Positions 19,884-33,000 of a stretch of DNA of 64,000 bases are shown piece after piece (positions within the stretch are counted from its first letter, which is position 1; every line of letters starts with the position of its first letter). Below the pieces are notes generated by a model, which was given only the letters and a program-made list of their open reading frames with translations, had not been told where the DNA came from and did no database searches. The stretch is from Eutypa lata (taxonomy: Eukaryota > Ascomycota > Sordariomycetes > Xylariales > Diatrypaceae): assembly GCA_022661535.1 (NCBI GenBank), contig JAKULF010000008.1, positions 992,001 through 1,056,000 on the forward strand, read 5' to 3'. Made by a program: the position numbers and the translations under genes.

Positions 19884-22794
19884 GGTATTTCGCTGCTGGC
19901 AGTCTCCCACGAATATGGGGAATTCTTATTAAGGAATGTGTCTCTTCTGATTTCTGGCGCTACTCCTGATTGGTATTTTTTTTTTTTTTATAGGAGGGGT
20001 TAGACGGGTGCTCACGATGGAAAACCGGATGATGATGATTCCCTTGACTTTGGAATTCAAATTCTTTGTATGTTGAATAAGGAAATTTTATTATACCACA
20101 TGAACCTCCACGAGGTTAACCTTCTTACATTGAATATATTACTACGTTTTTTTTAAGCCCAACAGTGGACTTCCACGTTCATCTCGGGAAGTGATTTCCG
20201 AAATTAAACGAAATAGATTCACTATGTCTCAGAATTAGAAGCCACAGTCTTTGTCGTAACAAAAGAGTAATTCGAAATTGCCACAATCAAAAGCTAAATT
20301 CAGCAGAAAAGACGATCCCGTAGCACCAACATCGTTATGGTCGGCCGTAAAGCATGTTCACATTGAGTTCAGTAACATGAAAATAGAGGGCCTAGCCCTT
20401 CACAGGCCCAGGCTATTGGTCCAAGGTACGCTCAGCCTCAGCCATCATGAAATCGACAACTACCAAATGACGTATTTAGGTTTTGCAAAGCTCCCTTTCG
20501 TACCCCCGTCCTCACTCACCATGGCGCCCGGCATCTGCAGCAGCATCTGACCAGGGCTGCCAGGGGGCGTCGCTTAGTTACGCCACTATGCCATTGTATT
20601 GTACGACTGAGACAACTAATATACGTAGTTCTTTCGATCGGCCTAACCTTTTACCACTGTTGGAGAATATTGCGAGCTTTCAATCGTCTTCGATCGTTAA
20701 AGGAGGTTCGATTCAATGGCAATCTGAATATCATTAATATATCGAAATCATCGACTCGTGATAGTTCCATAGCTCTTGCTCCGTGGGTGGTGTACCGAGC
20801 AGCTGGACGGTGGGCCATATTTAGCCGCGGGTTAATTGATGGGCCCCCCGGCTGCCCGGTGGTGCGGCTGGTCATCGCACGTGACTTGTTAGCATGAAGC
20901 ATGAGTAAAGAATCAAAGATGAGACGACATGTGTTGAGGCAACAAGGCTGTTAGCCACTCGCACTATGGTACACCCGTATCCTTAACAGCAGTCAGGTCT
21001 TGAGTCGACAGATGACGGCTCAGGCCGCTAAATCTTGGCTTTAGGTTTACAGCTAGGGCAAGGCATGCTAATACATAAGTTCCGATAACTAGCGGGAAGT
21101 GGGAGAAGAACGATTGGGCGGGTTTTCTAGGCTTTTTAAGGCGTCATTAGCTTCACTAAATTGTCTCGATTAGACCCGGTCAGGTCCCATGATCGTATGA
21201 TTTTCTATCACTTTCGGAGCCTTCCACCTCCCCGATCCTCCGCCCCGCCACCCCCCCCCCCTTCAAGCCTCCTGTTCCGTTCACATCTCGAATTCTCTGT
21301 TGCTAGCAAAAAAAGCCATCTTCCACAAGCAAGTTAGTCATTCTTTTCCATGAATCAGGAATTAGGGATTCCATAGAGCCCCCAATTTTTTTTATTATAG
21401 AGGTTGTACAGTGGTCGACGGTTTGAAGTCCTGTTCTACTACGTAGTAGAATGCCTTTGCCAGACTCCCAGACTCCTTTCTCATGGATGTGCCTAACTAT
21501 GTATATGTAACTAACTAGAGCTAGGAACTCCTATTACCAAGAATTATTAGTTAGGAAATCAAGCGTTTTGAAGGCTGGCTTGTTTGAGATATTGAATATG
21601 TAGGCGCCTAATAATTCAGTCCACAAGTTTACAGCGGGTATCGGTTGGGGCGTATTTTGTTTGGGTAACGCCGGAATTTCATCCAGCAATTTGCCCATGC
21701 ACGTATGTATTTTTGCCATGATCTGATTCAATTAAGATTCTTCTTTACACTATCTATGTATATGAAGTCTCACGTTAAATTGAAGCTCTGCAGCCCTGTA
21801 TCGGAGATATAAGCAAATATGTAACTACATACGGATACATGAATAGCAGTTGTGTTGATATGCAAAGTGAATGAGTGACTGCTCTGGTGCTATGACGGAC
21901 TCCAGCTTCAGTTAACGACTAGTGTCGCATACGAGTTGTCGTTTTAGGTATGCGTTGTACCGAGGTTATCAATATAATTGATTAGCCCACTGCTTAATCT
22001 ACACGAATTTCATGTACACTCACTGCCTTATTTTGGTAATATTGGGATTATATGGTACTTAGAAACGTAGTACCGGATATTCATCCTAAGAACACCGGGA
22101 GGTACAACTTATACGAACCTGCGACGGATACATGGCAAAACCGAACCAAAACCAAAACCAAGATAAATCCCATTTTGCCAAACCCACCAAAATTTCAATG
22201 CGAGAACTGAGTGAGGAGGGAGGATCTGTCATTAGTTTTTTTCTAACTCCTCTTTGCCGTAACTCAAAGATTCCCTAGAACAGAAATTCCCATTTCATAA
22301 CATTAACATTAACATTAACATTATTTTCCTTTCTAGCCAACCATCATATTCTATCTGCTTACCCATCCCCCTTGTAGTCAAAACCCATCTCATTTTTATT
22401 TTTATAAACACATCGGACGAGATCAGCCCATTCTTTCAGGTGTCGACCCAAACCCCAGACCATCTACTCTAACTAAACCTTTCCAAGCGCATCCATCCGT
22501 CTTCTCCGTGCGTGACCCTCCCTCCTCCCTCCACAGCCCGTAGCCATAGCAAGAGCATAGCGCATTTTGCGTCGCTGTTGTCATTGACGAAGGGTCGGTT
22601 GGGACGCTGTAAGCGAATCCCGTTGCAGTAGTAGCAGCAGCGCAGCAGTAGCCAGCTTGACTACCTGCCTGTCTACGCGCCTACCTACGTACCGTACCAG
22701 CCTTGTTGATCTCGAACCACACTTGCATCTATATTTGGTGATTGATAATATAATATACGTACATACGTATCAGTATCAGCATATCGACCCCGAC
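19884..22794. other. Long upstream region of the SREBP gene
   Basis: No supported gene lies in this 2.9-kb stretch. The left end is the 3' flank of the membrane-protein gene, with a T-rich run near 19976-19990. The right end is the probable promoter and long 5' leader of the SREBP gene, including (CATTAA)n at 22296-22324 and a pyrimidine-rich tract at about 22480-22545. ORFs at 20278-20550, 20483-20737 and 20670-20897 overlap in several frames and resemble no family known to me. Confidence 0.5.
22422..22432 (+). promoter_or_regulatory. Possible sterol-regulatory-element-like site upstream of the SREBP gene
   Basis: ATCAGCCCATT resembles the fungal SrbA recognition motif as I recall it, RTCAnSCCAY. 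It lies 363 bp upstream of the start codon. A weaker relative, ATTAGCCCACT, lies at 21981-21991. These would fit autoregulation, which is known for fungal SREBPs, but an 11-bp near match can arise by chance. Confidence 0.25.
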
Positions 22795-25700
22795 ATGCCC
22801 GACCAACAAGAGCCTCCTGGCCTTTTCGGTCTGGATGATCCAAGTGGCACGTATTACGATGAAACCAACATAAGTAACGGGAATGCGTCGGCGAATGACG
22901 GTAACAGTAGTCAATTCTTCAACGCGTCCAACTGGGGCTTTGCAGAATCGTACGATACATCAGCCTTCTACCAAGATGGATGGAATATCGGTCAACAGCA
23001 GCAGCCCTTGGAACCCGGTAATGGCCATGTTTCTCAACCATCATCCGTCCAGCAGCAGCAGCAGCAGCAGCCTTCCGAGTTGTTGCAGACACCCGTTACC
23101 TCAGAATCTTCGGATAATACGACACCGGTAGGACGGCCAATCGCTCCATCCAGGACCATCCAGCTGAACACGAATCTACCCCCAGCCGCCTTAAGTACCC
23201 TCACCGAGGCCCAGCGCGACAAGCTACAACAAATCGCCATGCCACCACATCTACAATATCAGTCACCTAATAGTGAGTCGAGCCCCGGCTCGGCCAACGG
23301 TAGACATAAGTCTTCATCCATATCATCGCCAGAAGGACATAGTCAGTCATCAAAATCAAATGGTCGTAAGCGGAAATCATCAGCGGGGTCGGATGACGAT
23401 GACGACGAGGACGAGGATGGGCATCCAATCAAGAAAACGGCGCACAACATGATCGAGAAGAGATATCGCACAAATCTCAATGATAAAATAGCAGCTTTGC
23501 GGGACAGTGTGCCAAGTTTACGGATAATGTCTAAGAGTGCACGGGGTGAAGATACGACAGAAGATAGAGAAGAATTACAAGGCTTGACACCTGCCCATAA
23601 ACTCAACAAAGCGACGGTAGGTCGTTACCATCTCCGAGGTCCTCCTTGTCATGGTATTGTCCGGATTGCTAATTTTTGGATGTGGTACAGGTCTTAAGTA
23701 AAGCAACAGAATACATCCGCCATCTAGAGAAGCGCAATAGTCGACTCGTTGACGAAAATAATGCTATGCAACAGCGGATCGCAGCTTTCGAGAAACTCTT
23801 CATGGCAGGGGCAATGAATGGTGGAATCAGTCCTATGCAAGTTCAACCGCCGCCAACACCCGTGCAGTATCCGCAAGATTCATGTAATAATGTCAATGGT
23901 GGGTATGGAGGTTCACCACCAATGACCAGTTCGGGACGACCCGATCCCCAGGGTATGATCCAAGTACCAGATGACATGAAGCGTATCATTGCTGCACAAT
24001 TAGCAGCAGGTCAGCCTTACCCCGTACCTCAGCAGCCATTCAGGGGTCCACCTGTGATGCGTCAGCAACAGATTCACCAGCAACAGCAACAACAACAACA
24101 AATGCAAGCTAGGGGCTGGCCAAACGCTGGTCCTTATTTCGGCAAGCTCATGGTTGGGTCTCTAGCTGGACTTATGCTTCTAGAAGCCGTCCGCGAAGAT
24201 GAACAAAGCAACGAAACCCCAGAGGGCCGCGGCCTCTTCGCAGTACCCGTACATCTTCTGCGGTCTTTTGCTTCTTATTTGAATGTCAACTTGATGGGCT
24301 ATCACATCCAAGGCACCCAAGTCATCTACTCGTTACGTATTGTACTGCTACTCTGTAGTCTATGGTGTGCAGTGGTCCCTTGGCTCATGACGCCCAAGCC
24401 GCAAGGCCCCAAATCCTCCAAGGAGGCTCGAACTTCCCTGAAGGCCGTACCTTCACTAGCCTCGCCAATCCATGTTCGTCGTCAAGCATGGCTCACGGCT
24501 ATCCAAACCGTTTGGGTCCCCAGACACAACTTCATCCTAGAAGCTGCCGCCCTCGGTCTTAAGACGATGAAACTCAGCCTAAGGAATCTCGTCGGTATTC
24601 ACGGCTTCCAAATGATGACAGGGCTTACGGAAGATCAGGAGATAGCTCGCGTCAAGGCATGGACGATTGCTTTGGATGCTCAGTTGGCAGGCGGGGATGT
24701 GGAGATCAATAAGAGCCGCCTGACGTTGACCCTCCTCGCATCTGGAACACTACCTACGACGCCAATGCGGTTAATGCTAAAGGCGCTTCATATTCGTGTC
24801 CTACTATGGGAGGTTGGTCTGTCTGGTATTCATCTGGGGATTTCGGATATTGTTGCATCCAAACTCGCTCGCACCCAATGGAATGAAGCGAAACAGCTTC
24901 ATCGGTTGTTAACTCAGCTTCGCCGTGGCGGACAAGAACAGTCTGATGATGAACTACCCGACCACTTAGCCATGTTGCTTGAGCAAGACTGTGATGAAGT
25001 CCTAAACTCCAGCATTGTGCAGCGGGCACATAATCTCGCATGGAACCGCCCAACGGAGCTAAATGCTGTCGGGGTAACTGATGGCATGGATACGGTTGTG
25101 GAAGACCTAGCAGTGCGCTCACCGATGGATGCAGTTGCTGCTTGGTGGTCAAATCTGACTCTACACAAGGCTCTTACGAAGAGCTTGCTTGTAGAAGGTG
25201 ATGATCAGTCCGATACAGTGCAACTCGTCGAAGATGGTATTTCACTTGCGATCAGAACTGCGCCAATTGGATCTATGGCACAAAATCGTGCCTTGGTGGC
25301 TCGTGCCTTGCTATTTAGGGAGAAGAGAAGCATCAACATCATGGCTGCATTACAAGCTATAGGCCCTGTTACCCCGGCGCTCAACAGCAATCGTTCAGGA
25401 AGTTCAACTTCATCTCCACCCTTGTCCCCTATGAAGGATATTCCAGCTGCTCTCATCACGACAACAGAAATCCGTACCTCTCTTTTATGTGCGATGGCGA
25501 TCGCCCACCTCGAGAAATACTCGCCACCGGAAGAGCCATACGACATCTATGGGTTGATTGACCAGATACATCCTATCACTGACATGGGTCTTCTCGGGTA
25601 TACAGCAACTTTCACTTTGATGGACCGTCTTGCTGAGCATGAATATGCTGCAGAGGCCTGCGCTGCTACTCTTGAGCGCCTCTCGGGCACTCTGAGAATA

Positions 25701-25889
25701 TGGACTGGGAAGGCTACCAGCCTCGACGCTGAAGTAAAGCACCAGATGGTCGAACGCTGTATTGCTGTTACTCGTGGTATTGTGGGTATGGATATTGAAA
25801 CCGACACAGGTTACGGCAGTATGTCAAGTGATAACGGGAGCGACGATGAAGCCACGAACGATGTTCATGTCGAGGCTGGTGCCAACTAG
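22795..25889 (+). CDS. srbA: SREBP-type bHLH transcription factor (SrbA/Sre1-like)
   Basis: Membrane-bound bHLH regulators of this family control ergosterol synthesis and growth at low oxygen after proteolytic release of the N-terminal part. Exons 22795-23616 and 23691-25889; the 74-nt intron (GTAGGT...TACAG) falls inside the bHLH and its removal rebuilds [18 protein letters not shown]. Product 1006 residues, close to the roughly 990 of known SrbA. Order: Gln/Ser/Pro-rich activation-like N-terminus, acidic run [10 protein letters not shown], basic region and helix 1 from H217 ([16 protein letters not shown]) with the SREBP-diagnostic Tyr at 224, a long loop, helix 2 with a leucine-zipper-like extension, a second Gln-rich stretch, then two hydrophobic segments at about 422-442 ([16 protein letters not shown]) and 487-508 ([19 protein letters not shown]). 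A long lumenal or cytosolic regulatory C-terminus follows. MPDQQEPPG is the first ATG in frame. The symbol follows the Aspergillus orthologue. Confidence 0.93.
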
Positions 25890-28800
25890 ACTGATCAATA
25901 GCGGTCTTGCAAACCTCATTTCAGATAGTGTTATGCTACTCTCTATCGCAACAAGCAACTGTCTCTACATTCAACAGACTCATCTGGCTCTAGCATCAGC
26001 GAAACTGTCTCTCATTGCAGATACCCAGGCGTCGCCATAATGTTATAGCCAATGTAACCACTCATTAAACAGTCGCAAAATCTACAGATTTATGACATTA
26101 CGCATCATTGGGAGTTACGGACGTTACATAGCCCTCTGTGGGACCACTACACACTATACACATACACCACTATTTATTGTACTTACCCATTTACATATCT
26201 TCATATATCCAACCGATTACATGGAGGATTGATCGGCAGCATTGCTTAAGCACTGGGTTTATATTGCTTTATGAACTACTGGCTGGCGTTCCGGGAAAAT
26301 CAAAGCTATGACTTTACAGCCAATTGCGGGCACGACGGGGATGGGATGGGATGGGATTGGGATGGGAGGAGAGATGTTCATTTTATATTTTCGGGACCTA
26401 GTTAGCGGATTGGTTGTGGCAGCAAATTTGTTTATAAGTAGTGGTTTTTTACGTATAGACCAAGGTTTAGCTCGCCGACTCAGCTCGCACTCTGTATGCG
26501 AGAAATGTTAAGGAGGACGGACAGCACAGTATAAAGCGAATGGAAGCGTGCAAAAAGGTTAATACCAAAAGCTCGCGGGCCTATGTTGTCCCATGTTGCC
26601 TTTGTCCAAAGCATCTCGAAAATATACAGAAAAGCTCTGCATGAAACTGTCAAGTCCACCAAATATCAGTCTCTTCTACATTGTGGCCTCTACATCAGTG
26701 CTCTCCTATTTCGTTGGCCGCTTATTCAATAGTGGTTATTGTATAGATATACCATATCTAGCTAGGGGTGCAAGTCACGATCATATCATATCGGCCATGG
26801 ACAGGATCATCGGCGTTCTTCACCATTCCAACTCTTACCTCTAGTCGTCAATCCTTCTACGTCAGCCACACTTGCTAAAGGTACACCACCACCTCATGTC
26901 TCTGCATACTTCCAAGCACAAACACGGCGGACTCCTAATAGATATCAAGTATAAACCTTTATCCACCCTACCTAGTTAGAAAGCATGTACACCCCTAGTT
27001 AAAGTGATGTTTTCCATCTGGAACGTAGATGCTCCGCCCTTTATAAGTAACTGATTAGAATACCAATGCAAGCGGAGTGGGTTACTTCGTAGTGCTAGCT
27101 AACAATATGGGAATAATACTCTTGCCAGGCAAGTCCTAGGCTTTGCCTTGATCCCATAGTTGTCACATGTCTACCATCTACAGGGCATCCCGCTACTTTA
27201 AGAAAGTATCCTAAATTCAACAGCAACTCCTAGGTCATAGGTGACCACTCGCCGTCGGTGCTTGTTCGTAAACAGGTAACTAAGGATTTCTCATACATGG
27301 CTGGTGTTTCCTGCTCTTAGTAGTAACTAGAAAACTACGATTGGGGTATACATAACCGTAGTTGCTGCTACAATTGCTCTCAAGGGACCTGGGTCTCGCA
27401 TAGGAACCAGCAGCGAACGTACGACGGGAAGGAATGGCTGTTTCTGTCGAGGGCGAAATAAAAAGGCTAGTAGGTAGTATCCTTGCGATCCCTTCGGTTA
27501 TTCGCCTACATAGGTGCTTTCTAGCTGGTTCGCGCAGATGGAACATATCTGTATGGTTTTGCATTTCTAACGGAGATCCAAAACAACCCCCTTTTCTAAC
27601 CGACAGGGTATTACAGATACAGGGGTCTTATACATGCCTGATACTACTTACTGAGACCTTCATGCTTCCAGCCAGCTAAAATGAGATATTGAAGAGGAAT
27701 GCGTAGCAAAGAGCACCCACGATGATGAACCCTACTATATACACATCTGTATACTTGGTAGTAAATGTATGAAGTTTTACTATATAAATATTCCTACCTA
27801 CTACCTCCTAGGGGAGGCTCCTGTCCTACAGTAACCCCCTAAAGCCAGACGCAACCGTTAGTACAGCTGCTATGATTGATATGTATGTATGAGGCTATGT
27901 TTCTCATCTCCTTGCTATGGGACAGGTGAAGTAGCTTGCTCCATATGAAAGCACACGTTGTCGGGCTTCTCATAGCTAATGTCCTCAGAACAATGGACGT
28001 TTTGCTAGCAGGAAAGTATGACGGGGACTCTATGCAGCGGTGTCTCCCAGAATATAAGGCCATCTTAATGTGCTTCAGGGCTACTATGACGTGAATAAAG
28101 CTTCGCATGCGGCACAAACCATGGGTGATATAATTAGGGGTATCAGCCATTAACAGATATATTTATGAGCAATCTTGTCTCCTCGTCTTTACAGCTATGA
28201 ATCGTCATCACTGTTTTAGCAAGGTGGTGTATGAGGATCCAAGAAGCAATTCCAACGCTATATAAGCATTCACGTTGGTTAACAACCCAGTATATATCGT
28301 CCCGGATTGAAACCCCCATTTGCTCATCTACCCCTGAAGGCTTATTTTCAATCTGATCTCCATCCGACATTTGCAGACATAAAAGTCTGCTTGTTCCATC
28401 ATACGTCAGTGAACTCCTAACACCTAACTGCTCCTAATGAGCCTGTTTCAATATCACTCCGTTATGAATGATATCAAACCTCTGCGCTTCTGTCTGCTTG
28501 TAGCATGTATACGGCACGCGCAACTTACGGCCTCATTACACCGCAAAGAAGTTGCGACGTCAAGTTAGGTACGCCGGTAAGGGCTTATATGTCCAGAAGG
28601 ATCTATGGGCTCGAGGCCGGTAATAAGTCGCTCGTACTCTCTTGTTCCCCCTTTACTCACCTATCTGCATGTCTTCTTGCCTCTAAACTAGTTCTACGCG
28701 AACTCGCTAAGCCATGCCAATACCTAGCCAGCCAACGTATGTATCTAGTTACGTTCTCTCTATGTATATATCTACATACTCTTTGTCGTCCTGCCATTGT

Positions 28801-31800
28801 CGACTATCCCAGAAGCTTGCCCGAACGTGCGGGGAGGCATTACTTCGAGCGCCTGGCTTGCATGTGCCTATGTAGAAGGCGACTTTCTTCGTCATATATC
28901 GATCGGACTTGTATGGTATCGAACAACTCGGTGACCGTTCCGTATTACCTATAGTACGTGTGCGGCGTCATGCCATAGCAGCTTCGCGATCTTCTACCCC
29001 GAAGGCGTTGCTAGTTCGTTCTCTACATATCTAGGTATGACCTACTGGTGGGCTTGAGACATCACTGTCTTAGACTCCGCGTTCGAGTAGCAGAGTAGGT
29101 AGAGGTTACCTGGCTACCTAGGTAGGCAGAGCGAGACAAAGGACCAGGATTAGTGCAGTTCGTTCCGCGCGAGAAAGGGGCACCTGATTCCATGTGTTCA
29201 CTACATGTTAACCATCTTGTGATAGATAGTCAGTGGCTTGACTACCGTTAACTAACTGTTTTTTTCCCTTCCCTTTGTCTCATGCTCGACTTACGTACGT
29301 ACGTACATACATACATAGGTCGGTCCATCCATCTACGAAGTACGGGGGCGGCGGCGCTTCCTCGCTCGTACGCCTTAACGCTGGGGCTGAAGCCTCACTA
29401 GCCCTAGCCTTCCTTTCCCGCCGCCCCATCCCAGCCGTTCGCTGAAGGAGATATCCACCGTGACGTGACGAGATAACTACCTATGTATTGTGGACTACTT
29501 TTACTTACGTACAATACATACGTAGTAGAAAACATAGCGCCTGTGATCGACACCACTAGTGTTTTTGTACACTCCAAGCCTTACGATACTTACCTAGCTA
29601 ACTTTCCCGACCACGATGCTAACCTCTTCCTCCCTCCTATTTCTGTCTAGTGTGCAAGTTCCAGTGCATGTAACTATCTATCTATATAAGCGATTGCGAG
29701 GATTTCCCAGGCTGCCAGGCCAGTCTACGAGCACTGTGCACCACGATACATCCCTCCCCCTCCTCTACCTACATACCTAGTCTGATGTCTAAGAATATAC
29801 GCTATTTCCAGAAGGAAGGATTGAAAGAGAAGAAAAAGAAAAGAAAAAAAAGGCAACGCGTTTCCTTTCAGCCCATGGCGTTCGCCGCACGAATCATGAG
29901 GGGTATCACGGAGGTACTAACTGACTTAGCTGTGATGTAGTTCTTCTAACTTAAGCGCCGGTAACCCACACCCCCGGCCGTTTCGTTTCATCCGTTCTTT
30001 TTTGTTCGGGGTGGCTTGTTTCCACCCTCATCGCGATAGAGTTCTCACGTAACAGCACTCCACATGGCTTCGCTAAGTTTAGGTATGCATGTATGTACGA
30101 TACAGAAAACGGACCCGTGGCGGTGGGAGAAAGCGGCCTGCTGAAAAGGCCAAAAAAGAAAAACCCCTTTCCTTGCATTAAGGGGAACGAACTCATGTTG
30201 CACTTGCACGTAAGGCTGTCCTATCTATCTACCGGTTCGGGACCGGGTCCTCCCCTCCCTCCCCCCTTTGTCCTGCTTTTTTTCTTCTTCGTCCAATCTA
30301 GACGTCATGCTAACGGTGGAAGGAATCAGTTTGGTTTCTATTGTAAGTAATAGGCACTTGTGTATGTAAGTAAGCTTTTAGGTAGGTAGGTACGACTGTT
30401 TTTGGAAAATAGCACTTCAATTAGGTGGTTTATGCGCATGAACCTTTCTTTCTAATGATTGATAAGGAGAAATTGGAGAATATGGAAACCTTCTAGACGA
30501 GCAGACGTCGTCATCTCCCTGGACGCCTCGTTTCGTCTATTCCTTCTTCTCGGCGGCAGCCGCGCACTTACCTATAGCGGTAGCACGATCTCACAAGAGC
30601 CTATATTGTATATCTATAGTTACTCGGAGATTTAAAAAAAAGAGACATAATATGTATCAATTTAGTTCAATTTCATTGTATATTGTCCCTCATACGCCTG
30701 GTAACTAACTGTGTATACTGCTACAGAGCCAAATATGTGCTAAATTCTTGCGCTATCTAGTTTTGGGGGGGGGGAGAATTTGGGGTCCAAGACTTTTCGA
30801 CTTGGCTGGATTGAAGGAATATAGAATTCTACATGTCGTTTTGCATACGTACATGTATTGTACTTTTATAAATAACGCCTCGTTCGGTCCCGTCTGGGGA
30901 AAACGAGGGGGGGGTACCCTACCTACCTATGTAGCCAAGCTATAGGAGTAGGTACCTAGTGTATTGTACTTAGGGCCTACGTACGTAACTACCTCCCTAT
31001 GTGTGCAACTTATATGATAGAATGTGGAAGCTAACTATTGTAACGTCTCTTCTGTCGCGTACGCGTAGGTTTGTGTTATGTGCTATTTTGTTATAACTGT
31101 GGGTTAACTGATGTCGGTCTATGAATCACCCGGTATGCGGCGGCCGTATAATCCACCCACCGCAATGCCGTAACTAGAGGCTAGAGGTAGTACATACTCT
31201 CTTTGATAGGAGCCCGGAGAACTAATAGCAAGGCTGCGTAGACCTAACAAGCGGGCCGACTTGACAGCTACATATGTATGCTGGTAGCCATGTATGTATG
31301 TATGCAACGGTCGTAGGGGATCCGGATTCCTCGGGGGCCAAAGTTTCATCAGGTCGAGCGGATAAGGAGAAGGGAAATGGGGTAATAGGGCGCGGCACGT
31401 GGGCGCTTCGTCGGGCCTCATCGCAGACAAGGGGGGGGGGAGGGAAAGGGGGACTCTAGACGATGGCGACGTCTTTGTGATGGTTGGTGATGATGGTTAA
31501 CGATTGGTAAGCTAATGATAGCGATAACTAAAAGGATCCAGGCGTGCTGCGTGGGAAGAAGTCCGGCTCGCTCATTTTGGCGATAATAGGAAATACTAGG
31601 TAGGGCTATAGGCTAATAGGTGGGAGGTAGCTAATAATACCTACCTATCACCAACCTCCACCCACCATCACCACGACCATCAATTACAAAAACACAACTA
31701 TACAATTCTATACTGCTATATACTTTGAATACTTCTGATTTCCTTTAGGAGCCTCGCCGTCGCTAATGAAATGCACTACTTACATGTAGGTATGTCGGTT

Positions 31801-33000
31801 TTGAATCCTTAAGGATTGATTGCCCTTCTAGAACCGCGTGGCCTTGTCACGATCGGTGCCGGGACCGAACGTTTTTCTTTCTTTCTAACTATCTTCTTCT
31901 TCTTCCTCCGTTGAGGTTCGGACTTAGCAACACACCTTAGCGGCCGCCCCCCCCTTCTGAAACCGAAGCGCTGGGCTCTCTGCCCCACCACCCACCCACT
32001 GCCGTTATAGGGGGTATTATATGCATGGAATCTTTCCATAGGGCGTAGTTAGGCGGCAGGCGGTCGGGGGAGCTTTTAACTTGGTTACCCATTCAGCAGG
32101 TAGGTTGGTACATACATTGCACGTACATATGTGAAGTTGCACAACGACTTGCACATGTATGTACCTATCTATCTATGGGTGCGTGTGTCCGCGTATCCGC
32201 GTGGCTTTCCTATGTATGTATGTATGTATGCAGGCAGGACTACAAAACAACATACCTACCTAAGATTGAAAAAAGGCTTGTGCTGAAAAGTATCATGCAT
32301 ACGAATACTTTTATTTTATTCTAGTTAAGTATTTAGTTATAGCTATCGTATATAGTTTCATGCATTCCGATTTCCGAGTTGCTGTGCCTCTCTCTACCAA
32401 CCGTACATGCGCTGTTCGGTAAATGAAATTCGTGATGCGTAGGAGGCAAGTAGGTATATGTTTGCGAACCAACTGCAGAAAGATACCTCGTGATGGGTAG
32501 GTGTTTGAAAAGAAATAGGAAATAACATGCAGCCTCGACATCGTAGAAAGAAGCTGCCAAGGCTGCTGCCAAGACGGCACCTAACTGCAGCTGGGCTGAG
32601 CTGAGAAGTAGGTCCCCAGGTCCCCAGGTCCCTAGGATGTGGTAGGTAGTTGGCTAGGGATACATACGTTTCGAAGCATACTTCACATTATGTATGTAGG
32701 TATAGGTAGGTAGTTGGGGTGGTGTATGCCTGTCTCAGAGAAGTGCACTTCTTCTTCGTCTATCTACATACGTAAAACTGCATTTGATAGTTATTTCATT
32801 CCTTTACGGGGCGCACACATACTTACGAAATTACCCACCTACCAAGTGAGTGAGTGACCACTACTTTCGTATGCTAGTAGGTAGGCAACTAACGGGTACG
32901 AGCAAACACGCCTCGCTTTGTTTATATTTTACTATGAATGAAACAACCGCAGGTGCCAAGCTGGGGAAAGCTAGGGACTCGTGATTCAGCTGCGACACCA
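25890..33000. other. Gene-poor region, first part
   Basis: No gene can be supported. The largest ORF (28505-28954, 149 codons) is compositionally ordinary and has no known motif. Visible elements: GGGAT repeats at 26337-26367, an alternating ACGT/ACAT stretch at 29291-29317, G-runs at about 30762-30774 and 31430-31440, and many GTAG/CTAC clusters (for example 29094-29128 and 30377-30391). Confidence 0.55.
26337..26367. repeat. GGGAT pentanucleotide repeat, imperfect
   Basis: Tandem GGGAT units, the last ones slightly diverged (GGGATTGGGATGGGA). Non-coding, about 450 bp downstream of the SREBP gene. Confidence 0.85.

Noticed and set aside
28505..28954. 149-codon ORF in the gene desert
   Set aside because: No conserved motif, signal peptide or splice context; composition looks like random translation.
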